Of a stretch of DNA of 64,000 bases, positions 25,190 through 33,070 are shown piece by piece. Numbering within the stretch: the first letter of the stretch is position 1; the number at the start of each line of letters is the position of its first letter. A program made the position numbers and the translations under genes. The DNA comes from Paractinoplanes atraurantiacus (lineage in GTDB: Bacteria; Actinomycetota; Actinomycetes; Mycobacteriales; Micromonosporaceae), in contig NZ_OBDY01000001.1 in NCBI RefSeq assembly GCF_900215205.1, positions 1 through 64,000 on the forward strand, written 5' to 3'. Below the pieces are notes generated by a model. The model searched no databases. It saw nothing but the letters and a program-made list of their open reading frames with translations, and was not told the DNA's origin.

Positions 25190-25986
25190 CCACAGCGCTC
25201 CACCGAGTGACACGCACCGTCACCAAACCACGACCCCTCGCCCCGGTGACCGCGACCCTTCGTGCCATGTTCGGCACGAGCACCGAGATCCCCGGCCTCG
25301 CCCCCGATCTGGTCGTCGCCGACCCGTCCGGCTGGGCCCCCGCCGCCACTCTCGCCACCGAAAATCTCGACACCCTCCTCGACTCGGCCCGCCGCCGCTG
25401 GAACGCCCAGCCGCACGCCGCCGCCGCCCTGGCGTGGAAGGCGTACACGTACTGGCTGGCCCTTCCGGCCGTGCTCGGCTGGGCCTCGGCCCGCCGCGTC
25501 CCGCTGCTCACCGGCGACAACGTCCTCGTCCACTTCAACGACGAACGCCCGCTGGTGACCCTCGGCCTGCGCGCCGACACGCCCATCGCGGTCCTTCCCG
25601 GCGACCCGATCGCCGTCGCCGGCCTCCCGCAGATCCGGGTCGTGGCCGACGAGGAGGCCTTGCTCGCCGAGTTCCGGGCCGCGCTGCTCGACAACCACCT
25701 GACCCCGCTGCTGGACGCCATCCACGACCGGGTCCGCCTCGGCAAGCGCACCCTGCTCGGCTCCCTGAGCTCGGGCGTCGCCCAGGCCATCCTCCGCTCG
25801 GCCGACGTCATCCCCGGCCCGTCCGCCGACAACATCGCACTGCTCCACCGCACCCTCGGCGTCGACGGCCTGATCGACCTGGTCCCCGGCCCCAACGGCA
25901 AGCTCGAGGTCCAGCGCAAGACCTGCTGCCTGGCTTTCACACTGCCCAAACCCAAGGTTTGCCAGGGCTGCTGCATCAAGAGCTGA
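25186..25986 (+). CDS. FhuF-like [2Fe-2S] ferric-siderophore reductase
   Basis: 266 aa. The C-terminus carries the FhuF cluster motif CC-x10-C-x2-C (Cys247, 248, 259, 262), which binds an unusual [2Fe-2S] centre used to reduce ferric siderophores in the cytosol. The rest is an alpha-beta domain with WKAYTYWLALPAVLGWASARRVP, typical of the IucA/FhuF-associated fold. An iron box upstream supports expression under iron starvation. An extra Cys (263) next to the last ligand is unusual. No siderophore transporter genes are adjacent. Confidence 0.85.
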   Translation: MTTALHRVTRTVTKPRPLAPVTATLRAMFGTSTEIPGLAPDLVVADPSGWAPAATLATENLDTLLDSARRRWNAQPHAAAALAWKAYTYWLALPAVLGWASARRVPLLTGDNVLVHFNDERPLVTLGLRADTPIAVLPGDPIAVAGLPQIRVVADEEALLAEFRAALLDNHLTPLLDAIHDRVRLGKRTLLGSLSSGVAQAILRSADVIPGPSADNIALLHRTLGVDGLIDLVPGPNGKLEVQRKTCCLAFTLPKPKVCQGCCIKS

Positions 25987-26193
25987 CCCATTTCGTACGG
26001 ATCGGCGAAAGAGCTCCGCTTCGACAAGCCCGGGCCGTCGTTGGTCTCCCTCCTCACGCGGCTGCCGGGCTGTCCTGCCCACTCGCGCTTCTTCCATCGG
26101 CCATCACGGCGGCGCTGAGCACCCGAACGATTACTTCCAGCGATCACGGGGCAGAAGTAGCTTGTTCCCCCTGGTCGAGTGTGGAGGGCCGAG

Positions 26194-26532
26194 TTGCAGG
26201 CGCAGATTTCTTCTTCGGACGACGCGGCGATCGACGCCTTGTACGCGTGGTTGTCGGCCGACCGGGAGTTGGCCGGCGTGGTGTCGCCGGGACCGGCGGA
26301 TCCGACCGAGCTGGGCGGGTTCGACATCGACGTCGTGCTGACTCACATCGAGGCGATCGCGAGCCTGGCCATGTCGGTGGCGGCTTTCCTGCACAACCGG
26401 CCCGATCCGGAACGGCTGATCATCACCCGGCCCGACGGGGCGAAGCTCGAGATCCAGGGTGTCACCGAGAGCACGGCGGCCGAGATCGAGGAGTTCCTTC
26501 GCCCAGAAGAGGGGCCTGAAGAGCACATATGA
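26194..26532 (+). CDS. EACC1 effector-associated adaptor domain protein
   Basis: 112 aa from the TTG at 26194, which has GGAGGG five bases upstream; the frame is open from GTG 26179. The whole protein matches the small EACC1 family: an alpha-beta start (QAQISSSDDAAIDALYAWLSADRELAG), a hydrophobic helix (IEAIASLAMSVAAFLHNRP), a beta hairpin (LIITRPDGAKLEIQG) and a terminal helix (TAAEIEEFLR). EACC1 proteins are found as constant partners next to variable effectors such as caspases in actinobacterial conflict systems, and are thought to link sensor and effector. The stop overlaps the caspase gene start (ATGA), so the two proteins are made together. Confidence 0.82.
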   Translation: MQAQISSSDDAAIDALYAWLSADRELAGVVSPGPADPTELGGFDIDVVLTHIEAIASLAMSVAAFLHNRPDPERLIITRPDGAKLEIQGVTESTAAEIEEFLRPEEGPEEHI

Positions 26533-28139
26533 GCCCCGAAGAAGCGGCGATGCCGGACCCCCGGAAGTCCCGGGCCGTCCTCATCGGGGTCAGCGACTAC
26601 AGCCGGATGCATCCCCTCCCGGCGGTCGCGAACAACGTGAGGGACCTGGCCGCACTGCTGATCGACCCCGAGGTGTGGGGACTGCCGCGGGCCAACTGCG
26701 ACGTCGTGCTCAACCCCAGGAGCGTCGACGAGGTTCTCGACGCCGTGCACCGGGCATCGACCGCGACCTCGGGAACTCTGCTGGTCTACTTCGCGGGGCA
26801 CGGGCTGCGCGGCGCCAACGGCGAACTGCGGCTCGTGCTGCCCAGCGGTGACCAGCGGAATCTCTATCGGACGGTCGGGTTCGACGACATCCGCGACGAC
26901 CTGCGGGCACCGGACGCCCGGGCCGCCGGCAAGGTTGTGATCCTCGACTGCTGCTACAGCGGTGCGGCCGACATGGGCCCGGCCGACCTGATCGAGGAGG
27001 TGGCCGGGCGGACGGCGATCGACGGCACCTACGTGATGACCGCGACCACCGAATCCCGGCGGGCACTGGTCCGCCCGGGCGCCAGGTACACGGTCTTCAC
27101 CGGCGCTCTGCTGGACGTGATCCGCTCCGGCGTACGCAATGGTCCCCGGTTTTTGACCATGGAGACTCTCTTCCGCCAGGTCGCGGACCGGATCGGCTCG
27201 CGCGGTGAGCCGGCGCCGGAGCAGCGCAGCCGGGGCGATGGCCACCGGCTCGCCATCGTCCGGAACCGCTGGACTCCTCCTCCCGAGCCCGGCGCCGACG
27301 AGCCGCGCCGGGGAGCCGGGCGGATGCGGCAGTGGACGGCAGTCGCCGCTGCCGCGGTGGCATTGCTCGCGGTGGTCACGCTGATCTGGCGACCCTGGCG
27401 TGTCCGCGACTCACCCGACTCGTCCGTCGCGCCGATGCAGGCTCTGGTCTCTCAGCTGGACGGCAGCCATTCGACCGCGGAGCGGCGCGCGACCGTCACG
27501 GCCATCGGAGAGCTCGCGCGTAACGATGCGGCGAGCCGCCCGGCCGGGTGTGCGGCGCTTCAGAACTTCGTCGTCGACCTGCTGCCCTTCCCCCGGGTCG
27601 AGCCGTACAACGACCCGAAGCTGCCCCCGCTCGACTACCGCGCGCCGGACGTTCAGGACGCGGTCACCGAGCTGGGCGGCGTGCCGTGCCCGAACCTGAA
27701 GATGGCCGAGGTCGACCTGCGCATGGCCAAGCTCATCGGCGACTTCCGGTCGGCCGATCTGGGGTGGGCCTCGCTGTATCGGGCCGACGTCACCAAGGCC
27801 CGTTTCGAGAACGCGACGCTCACCGGCATCCACCTGTGGCAGATGAACGGCAAGGGAGTCTCGTTCGAGGGCGCGAACTTCGACGGCGCCGAGTTCTCCT
27901 ACACGATTCTCGCGGGAGCGAACCTGCGCCGAGCCACCTTCAGGGCGCTCGTGGACCGCCGGACGAAGTTCTATTACACCGACCTGAGAGGCGCCGACCT
28001 CCGCGGCGCGCACCTCGAAGGCGCCGACCTGAGCATCGCCAAGATCGACGCCACCACGAAGTTCACCGGGGCCACGGCGGACGGTCAGACGCTGTGGCCC
28101 CCGAAGTTCGACTGGCGTAAGGCCGGGGTCACGACGTGA
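26529..28139 (+). CDS. Caspase-like protease / TM / pentapeptide-repeat effector
   Basis: 536 aa. Residues 14-250 form a C14 caspase-like domain with the catalytic His91 (YFAGHG) and Cys142 (ILDCCYSG). One transmembrane helix follows (about 268-287, WTAVAAAAVALLAVVTLIW). The C-terminal part (about 395-515) is a pentapeptide-repeat right-handed helix (SADLGWASLYRADV, GANFDGAEF, GADLRGAHLEGADL). The caspase would face the cytosol and the repeats the outside, if the helix inserts N-in. It is coupled to EACC1 by a 4-bp overlap. The layout fits a membrane-anchored suicide or defence effector. No NTPase sensor is directly adjacent; an NB-ARC gene lies 2.7 kb downstream. Confidence 0.88.
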   Translation: MSPEEAAMPDPRKSRAVLIGVSDYSRMHPLPAVANNVRDLAALLIDPEVWGLPRANCDVVLNPRSVDEVLDAVHRASTATSGTLLVYFAGHGLRGANGELRLVLPSGDQRNLYRTVGFDDIRDDLRAPDARAAGKVVILDCCYSGAADMGPADLIEEVAGRTAIDGTYVMTATTESRRALVRPGARYTVFTGALLDVIRSGVRNGPRFLTMETLFRQVADRIGSRGEPAPEQRSRGDGHRLAIVRNRWTPPPEPGADEPRRGAGRMRQWTAVAAAAVALLAVVTLIWRPWRVRDSPDSSVAPMQALVSQLDGSHSTAERRATVTAIGELARNDAASRPAGCAALQNFVVDLLPFPRVEPYNDPKLPPLDYRAPDVQDAVTELGGVPCPNLKMAEVDLRMAKLIGDFRSADLGWASLYRADVTKARFENATLTGIHLWQMNGKGVSFEGANFDGAEFSYTILAGANLRRATFRALVDRRTKFYYTDLRGADLRGAHLEGADLSIAKIDATTKFTGATADGQTLWPPKFDWRKAGVTT

Positions 28140-28775
28140 TCAGCACTTCTTCCAGGCCACGCGGTAGACGGTCTCGATGTTGCCGTCGGTCGAGTCCATG
28201 GTCAGGAAACTGGTCGTCTTGGGATTGGACCAGCCCCGGCTCACCCGCAGCTCGGTGTTGACGTTGAGGTAGCGCTGGTCGCCGCAGCGCAGGAACGACA
28301 ACGACTGGATGCCGACGCTGTCGCTGCGCACCCAGTCGCCGTCGGTCGGGCCGGTGAAATTGTGGCGGATGCGGGTGGACTGTCGCTCGCCCTGGAAGTA
28401 GTAGTTCGCACTCTGCGTCCCGGAAGCGCCCTTTTCCAAGTGGGCGAAGCCGCGGTAGTCGGCCCCGGCGATCGCGAAGGTGTAGCCCTGCGGGACATGC
28501 ACGTTCAAGGCGAGCTGGCAGTTCTTGCGGAAGTCGGTCGGTTTCGTGCCGGCGCCGGTCTGCGCGGTGAATTGGCTGTAGGTGACGGTGAACGCCTTGT
28601 TGTCGGGTGAGACGGTCACGTCGGCGCTGCCCCAAGGGCAGCCGGAGCCGTTCGCGGCGGCTACGTCGATGACCATGTCGTCGCTCGGAACCGGCTTCGG
28701 TGCGGCGTGCGCCGGCGCTGCGCTCGCGATGAGCGAGGTGAACAGGAGGGCTCCGGTGGTGAGTGCCTTCAGCAT
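28140..28775 (-). CDS. Secreted DUF4360 protein (copy 1)
   Basis: 211 aa with a Sec signal peptide (cleavage near AHA-AP). The mature part is a DUF4360 domain with conserved SGCPWGSADVTVSPDNKAFTVTY, RKNCQLALNVHVPQGY and paired Cys at the C-terminus. Function of the family is unknown; members are small exported proteins of actinomycetes and fungi. About 84% identical by eye to the head-to-head copy at 29105. Its stop codon touches the caspase gene stop in a TGATCA palindrome. Confidence 0.85.
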   Translation of the reverse strand: MLKALTTGALLFTSLIASAAPAHAAPKPVPSDDMVIDVAAANGSGCPWGSADVTVSPDNKAFTVTYSQFTAQTGAGTKPTDFRKNCQLALNVHVPQGYTFAIAGADYRGFAHLEKGASGTQSANYYFQGERQSTRIRHNFTGPTDGDWVRSDSVGIQSLSFLRCGDQRYLNVNTELRVSRGWSNPKTTSFLTMDSTDGNIETVYRVAWKKC

Positions 28776-29104
28776 GGTGATCCCTTTCCCCGTGGTGGCT
28801 TTTGCGGCTTATGTCGCTAGGAGAAGCCTGCCAAGCGCGATGGTCGGCCGAGTGCAAATGCGCAGGTCACGGCTGGTCAGCCGATCGCGCGGGGGCCGTT
28901 CGGCCGACGTGGACGAATGCCATCGAGTGACGGTGTGATCAATTCAGGGTCAGCCGAACGGGCGGCCACCCACTCATCTGGTCGGCCGAAAAGTCCGGGT
29001 TCCTCCTCGTCCTCCCTCTGCCTGCACAAACGTGCAAAAGGTACATTGCGGTTGCCGATCCGCGGCGCCCGCGACGACGCGAACCCACAGGGGGAAGGAT
29101 CAGC
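28776..29104. promoter_or_regulatory. Shared divergent control region of the DUF4360 pair
   Basis: A 329-bp gene-free region. GTCGGCCGA occurs three times: direct at 28843-28851 and 28981-28989, inverted at 28900-28908. A palindrome TGCAC-AAAC-GTGCA lies at 29023-29036, with GTGCAAA again near 28852. These may be regulator sites common to both genes. No clear -35/-10 pair was found. Confidence 0.4.
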
Positions 29105-29740
29105 ATGCTGAAGGCACTCGCCACCGGAGCCACCCTGCTCGCCGCGCTGGCTGCCACCGGCGCGCCCGCACACGCCGCGCCCGCGCCCGGCCCGGCCGAC
29201 GACATGGTCATCGACGTGGCGGCCGCCAACGGATCCGGTTGCCCGCTGGGCAGCGCCGAGGTCACGGTGTCGCCGGACAGCAAAGCGTTCACCGTCACCT
29301 ACAGCGAGTTCACCGCGCAGGTGGGCCCGGACACCAAGCCCACCGACTTCCGCAAGAACTGTCAGCTCGCGCTGGACGTGCACGTTCCGCAGGGCTACAC
29401 GTACGCCATCGCCAGCGCCGACTACCGCGGTTTCGTCCATCTGGAAAAGGGCGCCTCCGGCTCGGAGAGCGCGAACTACTACTTCCAGGGCGAGCGACAG
29501 TCCACCCGCATCCGCCACGACTTCACCGGCCCGGCCGACGGCGACTGGGTGCGCAGCGACAGCGTCGGCATCCAGTCGTTGTCGTTCCTGCCTTGTGGCG
29601 AGGAGCGCTACCTGAACATCAACACCGAGCTTCGGGTCAATCGCGGCTGGTCCAGTCCCAAGGCGACCAGTTTCCTGACCATGGACTCGACCGACGGCAA
29701 CATCGAAACGGTCTACCACGTCGCCTGGAAGAAGTGCTGA
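29105..29740 (+). CDS. Secreted DUF4360 protein (copy 2)
   Basis: 211 aa, same length as copy 1 and alignable without gaps; most of the differences are in the signal peptide (11 of about 34). The signal sequence ends GAPAHA-AP. The four Cys and the central RKNCQL motif are retained, so both copies are likely functional. The ATG follows GGGGGAAGGA. A hairpin terminator follows. The inverted arrangement suggests a local duplication with flip. Confidence 0.85.
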   Translation: MLKALATGATLLAALAATGAPAHAAPAPGPADDMVIDVAAANGSGCPLGSAEVTVSPDSKAFTVTYSEFTAQVGPDTKPTDFRKNCQLALDVHVPQGYTYAIASADYRGFVHLEKGASGSESANYYFQGERQSTRIRHDFTGPADGDWVRSDSVGIQSLSFLPCGEERYLNINTELRVNRGWSSPKATSFLTMDSTDGNIETVYHVAWKKC

Positions 29741-29748
29741 TCTGACGC

Positions 29749-29774
29749 GGCGGGAGCGGTCGCCCGCTCCCGCC
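29749..29774. terminator. Bidirectional hairpin terminator
   Basis: GGCGGGAGCGG (29749-29759) pairs perfectly with 29764-29774 around a 4-nt loop, between the converging DUF4360 and DUF1801 genes. Confidence 0.75.
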
Positions 29775-29780
29775 TCGTGA

Positions 29781-30176
29781 TCAGCCCAGGGCCCGCGCCA
29801 GAAGCGTGGCGATCTTCTGCTCGTCGATCTTGAGCAGGGCGAAGTACGTCGGCCACATGTCGCCGTCGTCCAGGGTCGCGTTGTCGCTGAAGCCGAGGGT
29901 GGCGTAGCGGGTCTTGAACTTGGCGCGGCTCTGGAAGAAGCAGATCATCTTGCCGTTGCGGTAGTAGGCCGGCATGCCGTACCAGAGCTTGGGGGTGAGC
30001 TCGGGCGCGTTGGCCCGGACGATGGCGTGCAGCTGCTCGGCCTGGACGCGGTCGGCGTCGGCCATCTCGGCGATCTTGGCCAGCACGTCGGGCTCGGTGT
30101 CGGCCTTGGCGCCCCGCTTGAGCTCCTTGGCCCGGTCCTTGATGGCGTCGCGCTCGGCGGTCGTGAAGTTGCTCAT
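29781..30176 (-). CDS. DUF1801-family (YdhG/iron-chaperone-like) protein
   Basis: 131 aa from the ATG at 30176, with AGGAG upstream. The domain is of the DUF1801/YdhG fold, with LTPKLWYGMPAYYRNGKMICFFQSRAKFKTRYATLGFSD, a phrase typical of this small alpha-beta family, often annotated as iron-chaperone-like on the basis of frataxin-like structure. Biochemical role not established. Its ATG overlaps the TGA of the CMD-like gene upstream (ATGA), so the two form an operon. The open frame upstream to 30686 is the antisense or shadow of the minisatellite. Confidence 0.85.
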   Translation of the reverse strand: MSNFTTAERDAIKDRAKELKRGAKADTEPDVLAKIAEMADADRVQAEQLHAIVRANAPELTPKLWYGMPAYYRNGKMICFFQSRAKFKTRYATLGFSDNATLDDGDMWPTYFALLKIDEQKIATLLARALG

Positions 30177-30637
30177 GACTTGCTCCTTATGGCTGACGAG
30201 ATGTGATCTAGGGCGTTCGTGATGGTGATCGTGAGCAGGAGGGCGGCCAGCTCGCGCTGGTCGAAATGCTTGGCCGCGCGGTCCCAGACCTGATCCGGCA
30301 CCGGGTCGGGGCCGGGGTCGATCACCGCTTCGGTCAGGGCCAGCGCGGCCCGTTCCTCCTCGGTGAAAGAGCCGTCTCGGGCATGGCAGCCGTCTCGGGC
30401 ATGGCAGCCTTCTCGGGCGTGGCAGCCGTCTCGGGCGTGGCAGCCGTCTCGGGCGTGGCAGCCGTCTCGGGCGCGCCGACAGTCTCGGGCGTGGCAGCCG
30501 TCTCGGGTGCGGCGGCGGATGAGGGCCAGCAGCCGGTCGTCCAGTCCTACGGCGTCGACCGCCTGGCCGATCGCCGTCAGGGCCGCCGCGGCCTCCGGGA
30601 TCAGGGCCGTGGGGTTCGGCATCCGTTCGGTCGCCAT
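30173..30637 (-). CDS. CMD/AhpD-like protein with minisatellite in its active-site loop
   Basis: 154 aa from the ATG at 30637. Both ends are those of a carboxymuconolactone decarboxylase/AhpD-like protein: NPTALIPEAAAALTAIGQAVDAVGLDDRLLALIR at the start, FTEEERAALALTEAVID and LAALLLTITITNALDHISSAIR at the end. In the family the segment between holds the redox CxxC-x3-H site. Here it is replaced by hexapeptides RDGCHA or variants (residues about 42-89), encoded by an 18-bp minisatellite. The normal disulfide motif is lost, so peroxidase-type activity is doubtful; a metal-binding or inactive variant is possible. Coupled to DUF1801 by ATGA. Confidence 0.82.
   Translation of the reverse strand: MATERMPNPTALIPEAAAALTAIGQAVDAVGLDDRLLALIRRRTRDGCHARDCRRARDGCHARDGCHARDGCHAREGCHARDGCHARDGSFTEEERAALALTEAVIDPGPDPVPDQVWDRAAKHFDQRELAALLLTITITNALDHISSAIRSKS
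30371..30514 (-). repeat. 18-bp minisatellite, eight copies
   Basis: Eight contiguous copies of GCCGTCTCGGGCATGGCA or variants (plus-strand sense), 30371-30514. Copies 1-5 differ by one or two bases, copies 6-8 are more diverged. On the minus strand each unit encodes one hexapeptide of the CMD-like protein, so copy changes keep the frame. Confidence 0.95.
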
Positions 30638-30802
30638 GGCCGCCTCCCTTCGTGGTGTGTCGTGCTGACGCCGGTAAGAGGACCATCTCGGCGAAGAGCG
30701 GCGCGCCTGCCGTGGGACACCGTGGGACAGCTGGGACCGGCCTGAGCTGGACAAACGTCGAAGCGATCCGTCACCGTGGGCCGGGACGATACGGTGTTGC
30801 GC

Positions 30803-33070
30803 GTGTCGGGGCCGCGGGAGAAGCTGGTCGCCCAGCTCGCGTCGATCAAGGAGCTGAGCGGTCTCAGCCTGCGCGCTCTCGCTCGCCGGGCCGAGCTGAG
30901 CAGCTCGTCGCTGTCGCGCTATCTGACCGGGCAGCTCGTGCCGCCGTGGGAGGCCGTCGTCGCGCTCTGCCGCGTGGCCGGCCGTGATCCGCGGCCGCTG
31001 CGGACGCTGTGGACGGCCGCGGGCGAGACGGAGGCCGCGCCGCCCCCGCGCCGCAACGACCTGCCGGCCGACCTGTTCGACTTCACCGGCCGCGAGGCCG
31101 AGGCGGCCCAGGTCGAGGAACTGCTGCGGACCGCCGGTACCGTGGCGGTCGACGGCATGGCCGGCGTCGGCAAGACCAGCCTGGCCGTGCACGTGGCTCA
31201 TCGGCTGGCCGCGAAGTTCCCCGACGGTGCTCTCTACCTGGACCTTCAGGGCTTCACCCCAGGTCAAGAGCCTGTAGATTCCCAGACCGCGCTCGTACGC
31301 CTCCTCGACGCGCTAGACATCGCCCACGTCCCCGCGGACGCGGCCGCACTCTGGCGGTCGGAGCTCTCCCGCCGGCGCGCCCTTGTAGTCCTCGACAACG
31401 CGGTCGACGCCGACCAGGTGCGCCCCCTACTGCCCGGCGCCGGCCGATCCGCCGTGCTGATCACCAGCCGCAACCGCCTGATCAGCCTGGACGGCGTGCC
31501 CCCGGTGTCACTGCCGCCGTTGAGCGACGAGGCCGCAGCCGACCTGTTCGAAAGAGCAGCCGGCCTCAGCGTCAGCATTGGTGGCGGCAGCGGCAGTAGC
31601 GGCAGTGGCGGCAGCGGCGGTGGCCGTGACGGTGGCGGCAGCGGCGGTGGCCGTGACGGTGGCGGCAGCGGCGGTGGCCGTGATGGCGGCGGTGCCGAGG
31701 GGGATGCGGTCGGGCAGGTGCTGGCGCAGTGTGGCGGTCTGCCGCTGGCGCTGCGCATGGCCGGCGCTCGGCTCCGGCACCGTCCCGGATGGACGGTGGC
31801 TGTGCTGGCTGAGCGGCTGCGCGACACCGCCAACCGGTTCGACGCCGCCTTCGGCATGTCACTGAGGCAGCTCGACGACAATCAGCGCCGGCTGTTTCGC
31901 CTGCTCGGCGTGCTGCCCGGCACCGACTTCGACGCCGCGGCGGCGGGTGCGCTGATCGGCCGTCCGACCGACGCCGCCCTGGAGGAGCTGGTCGACGCGC
32001 ACCTCGTGCAGGAGGTCAGGCCCGGCCGTTATCGAATGCACGATCTGATCCGCCAGTACGCGGCTGACCTGGCCGCCGCCGAGCCCGGCGCCGACGCCGC
32101 GGTGATGCGGGTGCTCGTTCACTATCTGAACCAGGCGGAAGAGCAAGACCTTCAGTGGCTCGACCTCGAATACGTCAACCTGGTCGCCTGCTTCGACGCG
32201 GCCGTGCGGCTGGCTGCGGACGAGATCGTCGTCGGGCTGCCGCAGGCCTTGCGACCGTGGTTCTTCCGCCATCGCGGCACCGACGATCAGATCCGCATGC
32301 TTGCCGCCGCCGCGGAGGCCGCCGGCCGGCTCGGGCGCGACGAGCAAAGGGCCGCGCTGCTGTCGGATCTCGGCTGGGCACACGCCGCGGCCGGCCGCCC
32401 GGCCGAGGCCCTGGCCGCGTACGAGGAGGCCACGCCCATCATCGAAGCGCTGGCCGCGAGTGAGGCAGTCACGCCGGGCGGTGAGGGGCTGGGCGCAAGC
32501 GGGGCGGCCGCGGTGCGCTATCAAGGGGTGGCTGCGGGGTTGGCGTTGCGGCGGGGACTCGTACACCGGGATCTCGAAGATTTTGAGGCCGCGCAGGCGG
32601 ACTTTCGGCAGGCCCGGGCGCTGTTCGGGAAAGCGGGCAACCGCAGCGGGCTGTCGCAGGCGCTGGCCTTCGACGCGTGGGTGACGCTGCGTCTCGGGCG
32701 GCCGGAAGAGGCGGCCGAACTGGCCCGATCCTCGATCGAGGGGGCCGAGGGGCCCGCGAGGATCACCGGCTTGGTCACCCTGGGCGTGGCTTCGGCTTCT
32801 GAGCTCCCCGTACGGGAGGCGCTCGCGCTCGCCGAGCAGCACGATCTCCGGCACAACCAGGCATGGTGCCTGAACTACCTCGGCGTCGTGCTGCGGATGA
32901 CGGGCCGGTTCGAAGAGGCGCTGGACAGCCATCGGCGGGCGTTGGAGCTGCTGGCCCCGCTGGCCGAGGTGCAGCTCGAACGTGAGTGCCGTCGCTGCTA
33001 CGCCGAGACCGAGACCGCGTACCACCAGGCTTCGAGCTCGTCGTCTCGCTCCTCATCGGACGGCCGGTAG
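30803..33070 (+). CDS. XRE-NB-ARC-TPR regulatory ATPase
   Basis: 755 aa from the GTG at 30803 (frame open from GTG 30776; TACGGT at 30790-30795 lies seven bases before 30803 and suggests a leaderless start). Residues 5-62 are an XRE-type DNA-binding domain (LSLRALARRAELSSSSLSRYLTG). An NB-ARC ATPase follows, with P-loop GMAGVGKTS (118-126), Walker B ALVVLDNAVD and sensor ITSRNRL. A Gly/Ser/Arg/Asp insertion (about 258-297) sits before the GLPLAL motif. The C-terminal third is TPR-like. Such proteins are signal-integrating STAND ATPases controlling secondary metabolism or defence. Divergent from the CMD-like gene. The last 24 codons overlap the gene on the other strand. Confidence 0.88.
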   Translation: MSGPREKLVAQLASIKELSGLSLRALARRAELSSSSLSRYLTGQLVPPWEAVVALCRVAGRDPRPLRTLWTAAGETEAAPPPRRNDLPADLFDFTGREAEAAQVEELLRTAGTVAVDGMAGVGKTSLAVHVAHRLAAKFPDGALYLDLQGFTPGQEPVDSQTALVRLLDALDIAHVPADAAALWRSELSRRRALVVLDNAVDADQVRPLLPGAGRSAVLITSRNRLISLDGVPPVSLPPLSDEAAADLFERAAGLSVSIGGGSGSSGSGGSGGGRDGGGSGGGRDGGGSGGGRDGGGAEGDAVGQVLAQCGGLPLALRMAGARLRHRPGWTVAVLAERLRDTANRFDAAFGMSLRQLDDNQRRLFRLLGVLPGTDFDAAAAGALIGRPTDAALEELVDAHLVQEVRPGRYRMHDLIRQYAADLAAAEPGADAAVMRVLVHYLNQAEEQDLQWLDLEYVNLVACFDAAVRLAADEIVVGLPQALRPWFFRHRGTDDQIRMLAAAAEAAGRLGRDEQRAALLSDLGWAHAAAGRPAEALAAYEEATPIIEALAASEAVTPGGEGLGASGAAAVRYQGVAAGLALRRGLVHRDLEDFEAAQADFRQARALFGKAGNRSGLSQALAFDAWVTLRLGRPEEAAELARSSIEGAEGPARITGLVTLGVASASELPVREALALAEQHDLRHNQAWCLNYLGVVLRMTGRFEEALDSHRRALELLAPLAEVQLERECRRCYAETETAYHQASSSSSRSSSDGR
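31604..31684 (+). repeat. 27-bp minisatellite in the NB-ARC gene
   Basis: Three near-identical 27-bp units (31604-31630, 31631-31657, 31658-31684), each coding GGGSGGGRD, the first with one Ser in place of Gly. A shorter Gly/Ser tract precedes them from 31578. Length is a multiple of three so the frame is kept. Confidence 0.92.

Noticed and set aside
26179..26193. GTG start for the EACC1 gene
   Set aside because: The ribosome-binding sequence GGAGGG overlaps these codons; TTG at 26194 has correct spacing and matches the family's N-terminus.
30371..30514. Short repeats considered as a CRISPR array
   Set aside because: Units are contiguous without spacers and in frame with a protein, so this is a minisatellite.
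30363..30668. Plus-strand frame with SRAWQP repeats
   Set aside because: It is the complement of the RDGCHA minisatellite; the minus strand has intact CMD-like flanks, a start codon and coupling to the next gene.
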